A stretch of 64,000 bases of DNA from NCBI RefSeq assembly GCF_048128805.1, contig NC_136016.1, positions 15,988,676-16,052,675 on the forward strand, given 5' to 3'. Source of the stretch: Centroberyx gerrardi. Lineage: Eukaryota; Chordata; Actinopteri; Beryciformes; Berycidae. This document shows, piece by piece, positions 47,510 to 64,000 of this stretch. Numbering within the stretch: position 1 is the stretch's first letter; each line of letters begins with the position of its first letter. The position numbers and the translations under genes were made by a program. The notes under the pieces were generated by a model. It worked only from the letters and a program-made list of their open reading frames with translations. It made no database searches and was not told the origin of the DNA.

Positions 47510-49320
47510 CAGCTGCCTTGTGGGCTCACCACCTGCAAGGTGTAGGGGAGGGGAGGGGCGGAGCAGGCTTAAGCCCTGTCCCGACAGGATTAGTGTCGCA
47601 GAACAACATTGGGAATGTAATTTAGTCTATTGTACGTCAGTGATTTTAATTAACCATCTGGATGGCATATATCATTCCCATCAGATTCCAGAATATATCA
47701 TTTACCATGCAAAGTATTTGTAATTAGCTATCCACATATTTATCATTTTTTGAGTTAGCAGAGAAGCCATGACATACTTTTACAAAGCTGCAATTAAGTG
47801 CATGTTCACTTTCTCCATTACAGGATGGTTCAGCAACAAAACTGCTGAGGAAAGGAAACATTACACTTGCACTACAATGTGCCAGAGAGGTGTAATTATT
47901 TTTTGACTGTAATGTTATGATGGAATGCGGGGCATGCAATAATGTCTTTGAATGACCTTTAATTGTCTTTATCACTTGGACTCCCTTTGAACATATAATG
48001 TAAACCTTGGAATGGTGAAATAAACTATGGGCTGGGGCAATTTGTATTTATATGGATTTGTGGTAATGTTTGGCTGCTGTTGTTGTCTTATTGTTGTTTT
48101 TACCTGAGCCGAACTAAGGCAAATTCCAATCGACTATGTAGACATGGCAATAAAGTATTGAATTTGAATATAAAATTGTCATCTTCTAGGTTCTATCTAC
48201 TTTTTTTTTGTTAAATCAAAATTGACTGTTTTGAATTCTTGTATGGTGTTACCTTTTTAAAAGATAACCTTTTGGGGTTAAATATTTAAAACGCTATGAA
48301 GTACATAACAGCTTGTCCAGATGATATATCAAATCTTTGATGCTCAATATCTCAGAACTGCACTCTACCCAGATAGAACTTGGTAATGCCAAGCTCACGT
48401 TTTATAAATCACATACTAACGATGCAGACAGAAAAAAACAGTAGGCTATTTGCCTGGTAACTATTACTTCTGTGGGAATGCACGCTCTGTAATAATCACA
48501 AATAACTTTAATCTGCATGGGATTGAAATAACTGAATCACTCTGGTAAAAACTACATTACCAGACCTCCTGTAGTAAAACTAATGCTGTCCGGACAAGGC
48601 TTTAGGCCTCATGGACCTTGACAACGGAAACTGGATCTCGGAATGTGGAGCATAGAGGGGGAGGAGCCAGAGTTGGTGCAGGAGGTTGAGAGGTACCAAC
48701 TAGATATAGTTGGGCTCACCTCTATGCAAAATATCAGCTCTGGACCAATACGGGTTGGTTTGTGTTATACTCAGGAGTTGTCCAAGGTGAGAAAACCCAC
48801 AAGTCCCCGGCTGGCTGCTGCACAGTTGGAGTTTGCCGCTGTGTACAAGATCATCACCTCAATGCGATTATGAGCTGCTATGAGCAAAACTGTTGTTGTT
48901 TACAAGCACACACCTAACAGCACTACCTTCCTGGAGACGGTCGGTGGAGCGCGGAGAAAGCTCTACCACCCACACCATATTCCGATAGTGGCACTTCAGT
49001 GCTTACATTGGCGACGACTGGGAAACAGAGGGGTGTGACTGGGCGGAATGGCATTCCTGATCTAAACTAGAGCAATGTGTTATTGTTGGATCTCTGTGCT
49101 AGCCAGATTGTCCATATCAAACACCATGTTCAAACACAAGGAGGTTCATAAGTATACATGATGGTACCACAGCACCTTGGGCCGAAGGTTGATGATCGAC
49201 TTTGTAGCCGTTTCATCACACCTGAGGCCATATGTTCTGGAGACTTGGCTAAGGCGACGGCCACACTGATCCATCAGAAAACAGACAGATTTCTGTTTGT
49301 TGAGCTATTTTGGAACGTCA
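47510..49320 (+). mobile_element. Decayed LINE with AP-endonuclease region
   Basis: 48640-48860 reads EEPELVQEVERYQLDIVGLTSMQ, and 48890-49310 gives, over several frames, VVYKHTP.S..FLETVGG, RNGIPDLN, VLLLDLCAS and a GP.VDDRLCSRFITPEA block. This is the order of an apurinic-type endonuclease domain of a common fish non-LTR retrotransposon. A fragment of the same kind of 5' leader (TGTGGGCTCACCACCTGCAAGG) lies at 47519-47540, apart from the rest. Many stops and shifts. Confidence 0.6.
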
Positions 49321-49402
49321 ACATGGTGAACGAGGCAGAAGTACTGTAAGGCTTTGGTCATAATGGTGCTACTTCATAGAAAAAATAAGAAACAGACTAT
49401 AC

Positions 49403-49578
49403 AGGGCAGCCTGGTGACTCAACCAGTAGAGCGCGTACGTAAGGCTACGTAAGGCTAAGTCCTCATCGCAGAGGCACGGGTTCGAATCCGGCCTGTGATC
49501 TTTGCTGCGTGTCGTCCTCTCTCTTTCCTGTCTCTCTCCACTGTAACTATCCAATAAAGCAGAAATGCCAAAAAAAAG
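49403..49578 (+). mobile_element. tRNA-derived SINE
   Basis: The head resembles a tRNA: A box region GGTGACTCAACCAGTAGAGC (about 49413-49432) and a perfect B box GGGTTCGAATCC at 49478-49489. Body TCCTCTCTCTTTCC...CCACTGTAACTATCCAATAAAGCAGAAATGCC with an A-rich end. A short tandem duplication (ACGTAAGGCT twice) lies between the boxes. A second copy of the same 3' end is at 57700-57845, so this is a dispersed family, not a tRNA gene. Confidence 0.8.
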
Positions 49579-50184
49579 AGATAGATTATACAGTATAAAT
49601 TAAATAAGAAATTGACCTATAAAACCTACAATCATCCCAATGTTATACCTGACTTTCTCCGCTTCATCTTTGTTTTGGTCCATTCTCTCTGTATTCACAA
49701 TTATTTTTTCCAAAACAAACGTAGGAACGCCTCTAATTGGCTAAACAGATGGTGACAAATCTGGACGGGTCATCAGCCCTGTCCAGACAAAGGACAGCTC
49801 TCATTCAAAATGAATTGAAATGAACGGAGATGGACAGACACAAAGGATCAGTGTGGCCGCCACTTAAGCTGTCAAATGATCACCATCTGCTGAGTTGGAT
49901 CAGATGGAAAGAGAAGCTGTTCAGCAGACCTGGTACATGCAGGTATGTAGGTGCATTGCTTACCCAATGGCAGTTATACAGTCTAGCCTCAGGATGATAG
50001 GGTTTTACCCTTTTAATAAACATTTCTGAGTTTGTTCATTGCTCATTGATGCACAGCACCCAGAGCAGCCTGCTTTACCTGTAGGTTTACTTATGGCAGG
50101 CAGCAATGTGCAGATCAATCAACGACTTGCTGCCCTGCGTCAGTAGTGATATTCATCGGAGCCCTGATAACCTCTGACTAGGGC

Positions 50185-50355
50185 TTACTGGTTGTCCCTC
50201 GCTCTAGGCTCAAAACAAAAGGTGATTGAGCCTTTGAAATTGTGGCATCTAAACTGTGGAACGCTCTTCCACTGGACTTAAGATCTGCGGTCTCTGCTGA
50301 CACTTTTAAAAAGCAGCTAAAGACTCATCTGTTCAGACTGGCCTTTGTCTAGCCT
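50185..50355 (+). mobile_element. C-terminal tail of an L2-like LINE
   Basis: Encodes KLWNALPLDLRSAVSADTFKKQLKTHLFRLAF, with one frame change near the start (about 50250), then stops. LWN.LP..R....D.FKK.LKTHLF is the C-terminal signature of L2-like non-LTR retrotransposon proteins. Confidence 0.65.
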
Positions 50356-50424
50356 CTTGTGTCTGTATTTCTGTGTGTTTTTATGTTTTATTGTTTCTTA
50401 CTATTTGATATGGACTATTTGATA

Positions 50425-50900
50425 TGGCCTGTGGACCAACACTCCACAGGCCACAATCAACAACCTGATCAACTCTATGCGAAGGAGATGTGTCGCACTG
50501 CATAAGGTCAAATGGTGGTCACACCAGATACTGACTGGTTTTCAAAAAATGCATATCTGTAGCCCTAGTCATGTGAGATCCATAGTTCAGTGCCTAATAA
50601 ATGTCTTTTTTTCAAGATAAAACTGCACATTTTAGAGTGGCCTTTTATTGTGACCAGCCCAAGGCACACCTGTGCAATAATCATGCTGTTTAATCAGCAT
50701 CTTGATATGCCACATCTGTCAGGTGGATGGATTATCTTGGCAAAGGAGAAGTGCTCACTAACACGGATTTAAACAAATTTGTGAACAAAATTTGAGAGAA
50801 ATAAGCCTTTTGTGTGCATAGAAAAAGTCTTTTATTTCAACTCATGAAAAATGGGAGCAAAAACAAAAGTGTTGCGTTTATATTTTTGTTCAGTATAAAT
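50425..50900 (+). mobile_element. 3' end of a Tc1/mariner-like DNA transposon
   Basis: Starts with a degraded C-terminal transposase-like piece (ATINNLINSMRRRCVALH) and ends with GTTGCGTTTATATTTTTGTTCAGTATA, the end sequence of a fish DNA transposon family in which the transposase precedes an AT-rich tail. No matching left end was found, so it is 5' truncated. The superfamily is my best guess. Confidence 0.45.
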
Positions 50901-51687
50901 AAACTTTACTTACTTATCGTAAACCTGGCCTGAGAAATCTGAAAGGAAAACTGGGAGAGAGAGGCTGCTAAAGCAAAATAAAAGGATCTTCCATCAGAAA
51001 AGGAGGGAACCCTCAACTCCCAACTCCCAACTCCCTACAAATAAGGGAAATTAAGTGAAGTGAATTCCAAATCATTGAAATCAAGAGATATGTCTTAACA
51101 AAGCATATATATTTGTCAGATTTGTGATTCTTGTGATTATGAGTGAGTTCTAGCTCTTTCAAGAGGAGGGATTTATGTGACTGTAAGGAAGATTAATACC
51201 TCTCCAAGTGTGATGTTTTGGAGTTAGTTTTGCCTGTTGCTGAGACAAATCTCATTTACATACCAAATCGTTATGAACTATTGAAGTTAACAGGCAATTT
51301 TTCTACTGAAAAGGCCTTAGTTTTAGTGCCTTGCCCGGATGTTCTGACTTAAGAGAATCTGTTCCTTTTTATGTTTCACTTTAATAGTCTTAAATGTTCC
51401 TAATTCTTAATTGCAATAATGTGCTGCTTTTTCTATAATCGAGAAATTCTGATAAACATAATAGAGACTCCCATTTTGCTCATTTTAAGACGTTCAAAAG
51501 TTTCAATATTATTTTGAGTTTAACCTCTTGAAAAACATGGGGGCATCCAACCCCGCACCTTGTGGTACCTGGTCTGTCCTACATGCATGTCAAAATCTGT
51601 AGTTTTAAATTGAAAATTGCATGGAATCTAATTACATATAGCCTACAAATTATATTCTTACAATATTTTTATTATTACAAGTAGACC

Positions 51688-51715
51688 TAGTAGTAGTAGT
51701 AGTAGTAGTAGTAGT
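51688..51715. repeat. (TAG)n microsatellite
   Basis: About nine TAG units. Confidence 0.9.
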
Positions 51716-52579
51716 ATAAGTGGCACTAGTATTGATATTTGGCCTTTTTAAGGATTGCCATCATTGGGAGCAATAATTTAAAGATAATGTAATTGTTTTA
51801 ATTTTGTGGATTCTTTATACTTTCCTGTATCTTACCAGATACCATTATTTTGAAAATACTAGAGTATTAGTACCTGTAATCTAGTTTTAAAAAATCCACA
51901 TACAATAGTTGATGTACTATTATAGCTGAAATCTTTCAATTTGCTGACTTTGTGCCCAAATAGAGTCTCTGAGATTAAGTCAAGGAAATGCTGTAAATGC
52001 GAATTGATTGACATTCCTTAATTATGTTTCCTCTTCTCACTGACAACTCCCTCCAGTGGAAACGTTCTGGAATGCCACTGAACCAGTGGGAGATTATTTC
52101 CGTGTACTCAAAGTTTGTTGCAAAGCAGATTATAATAACATTTCCTCATGTTTGTAATACAATGCCAGCCAAGTCTATTGTGTAGCCTATTGTTTGGAGT
52201 ACTTGTGTGTTGTTGTTTTTTGGCACAACTAACCCCAGGCTGGTTATTTGTATTATCTGAACATTCAAATTTTGGTGAGAAATGACCAATATATATAAAT
52301 GAAGACTTACAACTTTTCCAAATTATCATTTGAGAATGTAACACATGCCCTGGATTCTTTAAACATTCTCATCTCCTTATCAATCAACTGTAGCTGTTTA
52401 TTCTTATCAACGTCTTTCTTCTTACCCAACTGTAATATAAATGTAAAAAGTCTTTCAAATGTAGGAACCATGCAGCTGCTGTTTTATTTTCTCCACTTAG
52501 AGTAGTGATGCACAAGCTGGCTTGTCGTTTCTTGCTCAGGTTTGATGGTCGTGTTCAGACTATTTTTTCCTTTCTTTAT

Positions 52580-53348
52580 GTCAGGATCATCAGCACTGAC
52601 TGAACTACAGTATGGCATCTGATGTGAAACCCCCTAGCAGCATAGTCTGCTGGGTTCAGCTTGATGTTGCTGTACTTCCATTGCATTTTCACTGTCATTT
52701 CTCTTATGAGACTAATCCTGGTATTTGTAATGTGGTAATCATTTATTCCATGCGTGAAGTACAACACAGGACTTTCCTGACATGAAGGCAATGTGAACAT
52801 CATTATTTGCATTTCTTATATTTAGGTATATGTAACAACACCCTCTCCAAACTCACTTGCATCACTAAAAAAGTGCAATTGTGGAGATTTAATCTGTGCA
52901 AATGTCTTTGGTTTGATGCGGTCATCAATTTTAAAGTCTTCCATCTGCTTCAGTCCCACAAGCCATCATGCCATGGTTTCTAAAGGGCCTATGGGATGTC
53001 TTCATCCTTTCCGCAGCAGAGCTTGCACAGTTCCTGCACAGTTCCTGCACAATACGTTTTGGAATGAGGACAAATGGGTAAAAAATTTGAGAGGGTAACA
53101 GATATATTGGACTGACTGCAGAAACGAAACCTTGACATTTGACTTGAAACTTAAAGACATCTTCCTCCTCACGCCAATTCAGTTTGTAGATCCAGATCTT
53201 AATTACTGTGATGAACACACAGTTCTACTGTTACTCATCCACTTTGTCAAGTTTAATCCTCCTTTTGCACATAGGTCCTTGAGTTCTTTGCACAACATCA
53301 CATCCTTCTCCTCCATGCCAAAAGATGTCAATCATCCACATAAAAACT
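52580..53348 (-). mobile_element. BEL/Pao retrotransposon pol fragment (left arm of palindrome)
   Basis: Minus-strand reading from the centre outwards gives, in broken frames, FYVDD (catalytic box), KELKDLCAKGG.NLTKWMSNS, a GFVSAVSP/FVLIPKRIVQELC block, PQLHFFSDASEFGEGVVTY, then KLNPADYAARGF. This is the BEL/Pao order: reverse transcriptase, RNase H-like region, start of integrase linker. Stops and shifts make it non-functional. The plus-strand arm at 53608-54235 is its inverted relative. Confidence 0.75.
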
Positions 53349-53607
53349 GGTAACACCTTTCCATGAAGGCCACTACAAGGCCTCTATAACGCACTATAAG
53401 CACGTTCATTACATGCTATAATGCATTTATAAGGCATTATAGACCTCATTATAAATGAATCTAAAATATCAAAATGTTAAAATAAGGTGTCATGCCTAAT
53501 TATAAACATTCATAATGAGGTCTATAATGCCTTATAAATGCATTAAAGCACGTAATGAACGTGCTTACAGTGCATTACAGACATGGCCTTCATGGAAAGG
53601 TGTTACC
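53349..53607. mobile_element. Foldback MITE (259 bp) at the palindrome centre
   Basis: Ends GGTAACACCTTTCCATGAAG and CTTCATGGAAAGGTGTTACC are perfect inverted repeats, and complementarity continues for about 100 bp into the element (GCACGTTCATTAC, TTTATAAGGCATTATAGACC). There is no coding capacity. This is a known kind of long-TIR fish foldback repeat; I cannot assign its superfamily. Confidence 0.85.
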
Positions 53608-54235
53608 AGAAATTTTAATGTGGATGATTGACATCTGTTGGCACAGAGGAGATGGGTGTGATATTGTGGATTTATGAGCAAAGGGAGGATTCAGCTTGAC
53701 AAAGTGGATGAGTAAGTAGAGCTGTGCCTTCTGTCATCGCTGACACTGACTGAGCCAAAGAAATTAAGATGTTGATCTAGAGACTGAAGTGGCACAAGGA
53801 GGAGTGTGTTTAAGATGTTGTTTCTGCACTCAGTCCAATATATCTATTACCTACTCAGATTTCTTTCCGCATTTGTCTTTACTGCAAAACATATTGTGCA
53901 AGCTCTGTCGTGGATAGGATGAAGAAATTCCAGAGACCCTTAAGAAACCAAGACGGCTCATGGGACTGAAGCAGATGGAAGACTGTAAAAATGATCACTG
54001 CATCAAACCAATTTGCATGGATTAAATCTCCACAGTTGCACTTTTTTTTAGTGACGCAAGTGAGTTTGGATAGGGTTTTATTACATATGCGTAAAAATAA
54101 GAAATGCAAATAATGATGTTTGCATATAGACTTCATGGCAGCGAAGTCATGTGTTGTATTTCACGCATGGAAAAAATTATTACCACAGAGTTCCAAATCC
54201 CTCTTTCAAAGTCTGTATTCTGGACAGATAATACC
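53608..54235 (+). mobile_element. BEL/Pao retrotransposon pol fragment (right arm of palindrome)
   Basis: Plus-strand mirror of 52580-53348. It begins in the same VDD box at 53622 with the same in-frame TGA directly after it, and continues through TKWMSK, AVSPIYLLPTQISF, the PQLHFFSDASEF block (near 54030-54065) and an RNase H-type VFWTDNTT near 54205-54230. It lacks a stretch present in the left arm near the segment reading FKFQVKCQG. Confidence 0.75.
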
Positions 54236-55868
<1,633 letters not shown>

Positions 55869-56117
55869 GGGTGTTTAAAGTCTGGAGCTCTGAGAAAGCT
55901 TCACAGTCTGTGTGAGGTGAGCAGCACACAGAAGCTTTTCTACTGGTATACAAGCATCTTGAGTGTTTTTCTCAGTGCACTGTTTGACGTTGATGCTTCT
56001 ACTCAACGTGGATTAGAAAACTGCTGAGTACAATTAGCATTAACTTCCAAAAGTTACTTTGCCTGCATGGACTAATAGGCGAGAGTGGATGGATCTTTTG
56101 AGAGGAATTTCTGTACG

Positions 56118-57218
<1,101 letters not shown>

Positions 57219-57699
57219 CCACAGGTCAACCTTACGACACAGGAGGATTAAGTTTTAGGGCAAACAAAAAGAGAAATAGGGGTGGAGCAACTGTGAGCCA
57301 GTCTTTGGAAATGCTTCACAAGGTTTCAAAGGATTTGAAAGCACTGTTTCTCTTAGAGAAAAAAGTTTTTCAAGTCTGACAATATATCCAATATATTTTA
57401 TAGTGCAATGTCTTGCGTGTTGTAGAGTACAGAAAAACTTGTATTGGCCTGTTTTTATGCATAGTTCCACTGATAATTCTTTCCCTAATCCATGACTGAA
57501 ACTATATGAATAAGTTTGTAGGTTTGTTAAGGCCTAATATATTGTCATCTTTTAATGGATTCCCTATATAACACTGCAGTATCAGTACAAAATGCTTTCA
57601 GGTTGCATTAGAAAGTTCATCACAAAGATGTGCTTTGTTCCTTTGCCTACAATGGATTTTAGATACATTAGTTTTCTGATGTCCTTGGGTCTGGGGTGG

Positions 57700-57845
57700 G
57701 TGCCATGCACTTGTGATGTTGTGGGTTTCAGTTTGCCTTGTACACTTCTTTGTCACATGTCCTCTCTCTCTCTCTCTCTCCTATATTTCCTATCACTCTC
57801 CACTGTATGCTGCCTAATAAAGCAGAAATACTATTTAAAAAAGAA
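57700..57845 (+). mobile_element. SINE 3' part, same family as 49403-49578
   Basis: Shares the TCCTCTCTCTC body (expanded to a CT run at about 57761-57781), CACTCTCCACTGTATGCTGCC and the end TAATAAAGCAGAAATAC plus A-rich tail. A degraded B box (GGGTTTCAGTTT) lies at about 57723. The AATAAA here may serve as a polyadenylation signal for nxph3. Confidence 0.65.
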
Positions 57846-57981
57846 AAACCCATTAAAAACAGACAAAAGCAGTTGAAGTACTTCTTCTAGTGCTCTTTTG
57901 CTCTTCTGAGAATTTGTAGTAGTAACAACAGCTCAGAGTGACCATGGTACCAGAGACCATCAAATCCCACGAAAAATTTAA

Positions 57982-59248
57982 TGGGCCTCATTCACGAAAT
58001 ATAGTCTACGGTCAGATTTTCTTAGAGCGTAGTTATGTTGCCACGAACATTTCGGCATTCATCTTTTTTTTTCTTGCCTTAACTTGGTCTTTGGTATGAT
58101 CAAAATACTTGGAAGCATGCATGTGAAGGCAGATTTTGTTTTTTTTAATGCAAACTGACTTTAAGAAGTTTCAGACCTGATATTAACAACAAAATGTTTA
58201 CCAATACAGCTTTGGGCTTAAAGAGGCTATTAATATACACTAATCAAAGCTATCTGAGTGACCTCATCGATACCATTATCAAATCAAAGTGAAGATATAA
58301 AGACCTATAGGCACCAAACCCCGCACTTACCAAGGTTGATGAATTTGCCGTTATTGAAGCACATGTGGACAGAAGGAGATAGGCCAGGTGATCGGGCCTG
58401 TATCATGGCCATCCCTCAGTCGCACGCTCCTAAATATGGTGGATGGATGGTTTCATTAAGATGGCACCATAATGTAGACTATCAAATTCCCATATTCTGC
58501 AGTAGAACATATTTCCATCACTTGCTGGCCTGCATCGGAGCATCAAAGCACCGTCTGCAAACATCTTTCCGTATTTAGACTAAATCACAATAAGTAACAC
58601 TGCATAAATCTGTAACACCAACCTAAAACAACTAAATGCGGTTTCCTGTTGGCCACGGACAGCTATGGTCTTGGGTCGTGATCAGGTTGCTGCTGGAGAC
58701 GCACGGCGAGATGGCGAGTGGCCTTTTCCACTGAGGTTCAGTTAACCTGGTGCCACGGCTAACTAGTTTACCTCTAGGTGATAGAGGTCGTGTCCTGACC
58801 ACATGGCTGATGTCAGCCCGGAGAGATTAAATAACTTATCATCACGCCCGCACTCGCTCCGCCACAGGTGTCAGGTGTGCTGGAAGGCCGTAGGATGAGT
58901 TCTTCTTGGGTCTCTACGCCATGTTTTCTACCATGGAAGTATGGTTGTATGGTTACAGTTACTTCCAGGGGTTAGAGGCCTCTAAACACGTACGACAGAG
59001 AACTTACATTTGCAAGTTGATTCCTCCATGCTTCGTCCACGTCCCTCCCCGCTAATTGGTTTGGGATGCCCATATATGGCGAACGCATCCAATTTACGAA
59101 CAACTGGCATTCATTATCAGATATGTCTGAGGGTACGCACAAAATCCAGTGGTTGCGCATGTTTCACGAGTCCCACGTTGGGTTGTCGCAGGCGCTTTTC
59201 TCAAAAAATGTAAGAAGAATTTAAGAAAAGTTTGGTGAATGAGGCTCA
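57982..59248. mobile_element. PIF/Harbinger-like DNA transposon remnant
   Basis: Terminal inverted repeats TGGGCCTCATTCACGAAAT (57982-58000) and its right-end partner ATTTGG-type GTTTGGTGAATGAGGCTCA (59230-59248) match at about 16 of 19 bases. GGCCTCATTCAC-type ends are typical of fish Harbinger elements. The 1.27 kb interior has no intact transposase; the longest open frame (58258-58578) is unrecognised. It is probably a non-autonomous derivative. Confidence 0.6.
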
Positions 59249-60041
59249 GTGTCCTATGAAATAAAATGCACCTTCCATACCTTATCTGTGCTTCTGTACA
59301 ACTCGTCCTTAGTGCAGAGCTGGGGATGCAGAAGGAGGGAAGCCTTTTAACACTGTAAATAAATGGAATAAGTCCTTAATATGACAAGGGGGAAGGAGTT
59401 TGTGTTTTGGAAGGTTCCAAAATACAAGCCACAGTGAAGACACTTAAAAGATTAAGCTTTTATGAGTGCAGTGCAAAGGACATCCTCTAGCTCTCTGTGT
59501 GTATTGCAGTAGACATTTAGGAACTGGACCAGTGATTTCTAACATAAATGAGCTGCCAAAATTAGTTGTTGTGCATTGGTGCGTTGTTTATGCTGCTGAA
59601 AACTGAACAGGTTTCATATGAACGGGAAGACCAAACCCGCTCAGTAACTGGAATGGGTGAACTTGGATTGTGTTACAAACCAGCAGGTACCAAATACAGT
59701 ACCTCTTCCCAATAATCTCAAAGCTGGTCTGGCTGCTAAACCAGACCTCAAACTTTGCAGTCATTTGTTCTAATCTGTTCTGCAACTTTTTATAAGTCTT
59801 CAGAGATACTACATTAGGCTAAATGCAATGAATCATGTAGCAGACCATGACAAACAGATGAATGAATTTCCATCTTTCTAAGGTGCAGGTGCCATCTCAA
59901 TACACTTTCATAATGAGGAATCTCTGTTGTAGATTTATGGGACAGTTCAAAAATAATAAATCCAATATAAATACATAAAGAATACAAATATAATAACCAC
60001 ACAATGAAGTTTGCATTGCATTCAATACAAAATAGTTGTGG
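59249..60041. other. Intergenic DNA between nxph3 and spop
   Basis: No coding content is recognised between the transposon remnant and the candidate end of the spop transcript. Confidence 0.5.
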
Positions 60042-61633
60042 TTTATTCCTTTGGGAACAAAAAATGGCAACAACTAAGTGTCACTTCTCATAACCAGCAA
60101 TATCTACAGGAAAGAAACAGCAACGGCTCCTTCTATCAATGACCATTTTCCACCAGGTTAAAATGATAAGTTCAAATGTATCTGATGTGGTTTGCCTCGG
60201 TGTGCATTTTTTCACATTCTGCCTGTTCTGAACATTAAAACGTGTTCATTCAATTTCATTTCCTTCAGTCAGTCTTAAAGCCTGCAAAGAAAACATCTGT
60301 CCACTTTTCAATTTCACGGTTGAAAATGTTTTGTTTACACAGCTTCAAAAACACTGGTGTCTGTACAAATTTCTATGAAAAATAAAAATAAAAAGGATAG
60401 TTCTGAGGAAAAAACAAATAAGAAATCTGTCATAAAAGAACATCAACATTATGCCTGATTGAATCCTAATGTCACTTTGTAACCGTTGCCTGACATTGTA
60501 TTCTCCATTTGTCGTCTCCTGGTTGGTTTGTCCATGGACACCTTGGGATTTCATTTTCTCCCTAGGGCTACAAAGACAGATCCACACGCAAAATACAATT
60601 CCCAGAAGAATGACATTCCATTGTGCGTTGCTCTTTTCTGTCCCCTCTCTAACACTGTATTTTTCGGCTATTTAAAAAAAAATAAAAATACAAAGACGCA
60701 GATGAAGCAAAGTACTAAATGGGAGTACATGTTTTGTTTCTGTCACTTGCAGGTAAATCATCTTAAAGGGAACTTGTTCTTGGTGGTCCAACTGGGTCTT
60801 TTGTCCATGAAGCTTGCTTCAGTATGTGCTTGCCTACAGTATTTCTACTTCACTGCTGGTAGGGGTTGACAAGGGGTGACCTGTGACATTAGTGCAATGT
60901 TTCCCAACTTTCTTTGGGAAAATTATTTTTGATGTTTTTGTCCCATCTCTACTTTTTTTTTTTGACTAGCCCTTGGTTGTCGTTCTCTGGGGCTTCTAGT
61001 TTGTAACTAATAGGCCCACTTCTTCTTTAGTCCCTCGTAGGCCCATTTGTCCTTTAGCTTGGGGGCTGCTCCGACCGTTCTGCTCCCAACACTACGAACA
61101 GAGCGAAGGGAAGCCTTATGCTAAGCTAGACAGTTAAAGACTTTGCTTTATTTAGCTACTCTGCTCTCATCCTCTAAGCCTCCGAATTTCCAAACGAGTG
61201 GCTCTTGTTGGGTTGATGTGTCCAGTTCTTCCTCCCACACGGATTCCACATCCCAGGCATGAACTAGCAGGACGTCTAAGGATTTAGGTCATGTCTTCAC
61301 ACACAGGAAGGAGCACAACGTCAGACCTCACTAAGCCAGAGCCGAGGAGAAAAGAGGGGGGTGTCATGGTTTTTGTAAACGACAAACATCCACTTCGCAG
61401 GCCCATCTGTCCCTCTCCTCCATCGCCGTCTTCTCCTCCTCCTCCATTTTCCCTCCATCTTTAGAAGAGACTAATTACAGCAGGTTTTGGATGGGACAGC
61501 GAGGAAGGGGGAGAACGGGGGGAGGCTGTAGGTAGTTAAGTAAGTAACAGCTTGGGGAGAGGTTGTCCCTGCATGTGCGAGGGGGGATAAATCTGTGTGT
61601 GTGTAAAGTGTGGCGATGCTTGCTGCGTGGCTG
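60042..61633 (-). other. spop: Candidate spop 3' UTR
   Basis: Downstream of the spop stop on the minus strand there is about 1.6 kb without coding frames. An AATAAA (plus-strand TTTATT at 60042-60047) is a plausible polyadenylation signal. The first several hundred bases are GC-richer and C/T-rich, as UTRs often are. Confidence 0.45.

Positions 61634-64000
<2,367 letters not shown>

Noticed and set aside
49403..49500. Possible tRNA gene
   Set aside because: It has a good B box but no clover-leaf, and continues into a SINE body that recurs elsewhere in the window.

Overview
The window is nuclear DNA of a ray-finned (teleost) fish. The evidence is split genes with GT-AG introns, fish-type transposon and SINE debris, many CA, GA and TA microsatellites, and the gene order ngfr, nxph3, spop, which matches the human NGFR-NXPH3-SPOP block on chromosome 17q21 in order and orientation. 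I cannot name the species. No tRNA or rRNA genes, CRISPR arrays or prokaryotic features were seen.

Layout. (1) 2250-6034, plus strand: the last three coding exons of the p75 neurotrophin receptor (ngfr): stalk and membrane segment, juxtamembrane linker, death domain. The ligand-binding exons lie upstream of the window. A long candidate 3' UTR follows, to about 9964. (2) 9965-25183: about 15 kb without a recognisable gene, holding microsatellites, SINE tails and several stretches that look like conserved non-coding DNA (about 14.5-15.5, 17.8-18.0 and 19.5-19.9 kb). (3) 25184-39686, minus strand: a complete 24-exon gene whose exons join in phase into a 2081-residue alpha-tectorin-like protein: signal peptide, NIDO, four vWD-C8 units with TIL modules, an EGF-like module, a ZP domain and a C-terminal GPI-type signal. 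(4) 40-55 kb: a transposon-rich interval. It holds a decayed inverted copy of exons 13-14 of the tectorin-like gene, pieces of Penelope-like, L2/Rex-like and endonuclease-bearing LINEs, a SINE, DNA-transposon remnants, and a large palindrome of BEL/Pao pol fragments around a foldback MITE. (5) 56118-57218, plus strand: a complete two-exon neurexophilin gene, nxph3 by synteny, with a 114-bp GA repeat just upstream. (6) 57982-59248: a PIF/Harbinger-like element with inverted repeats. (7) 61634-63567, minus strand: the last two coding exons of spop. Its last intron contains a hAT remnant still flanked by an 8-bp repeat.

The four genes do not form one pathway. ngfr is a neurotrophin receptor, nxph3 a secreted alpha-neurexin ligand, spop a substrate adaptor of CUL3 ubiquitin ligase, and the tectorin-like gene an extracellular-matrix protein that I do not know between NGFR and NXPH3 in mammals. 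The points most worth a second look are that gene, its inverted broken copy, and the BEL/MITE palindrome. Exon borders come from splice-site and phase reasoning by eye. Family names come from recognised motifs, not from database searches.
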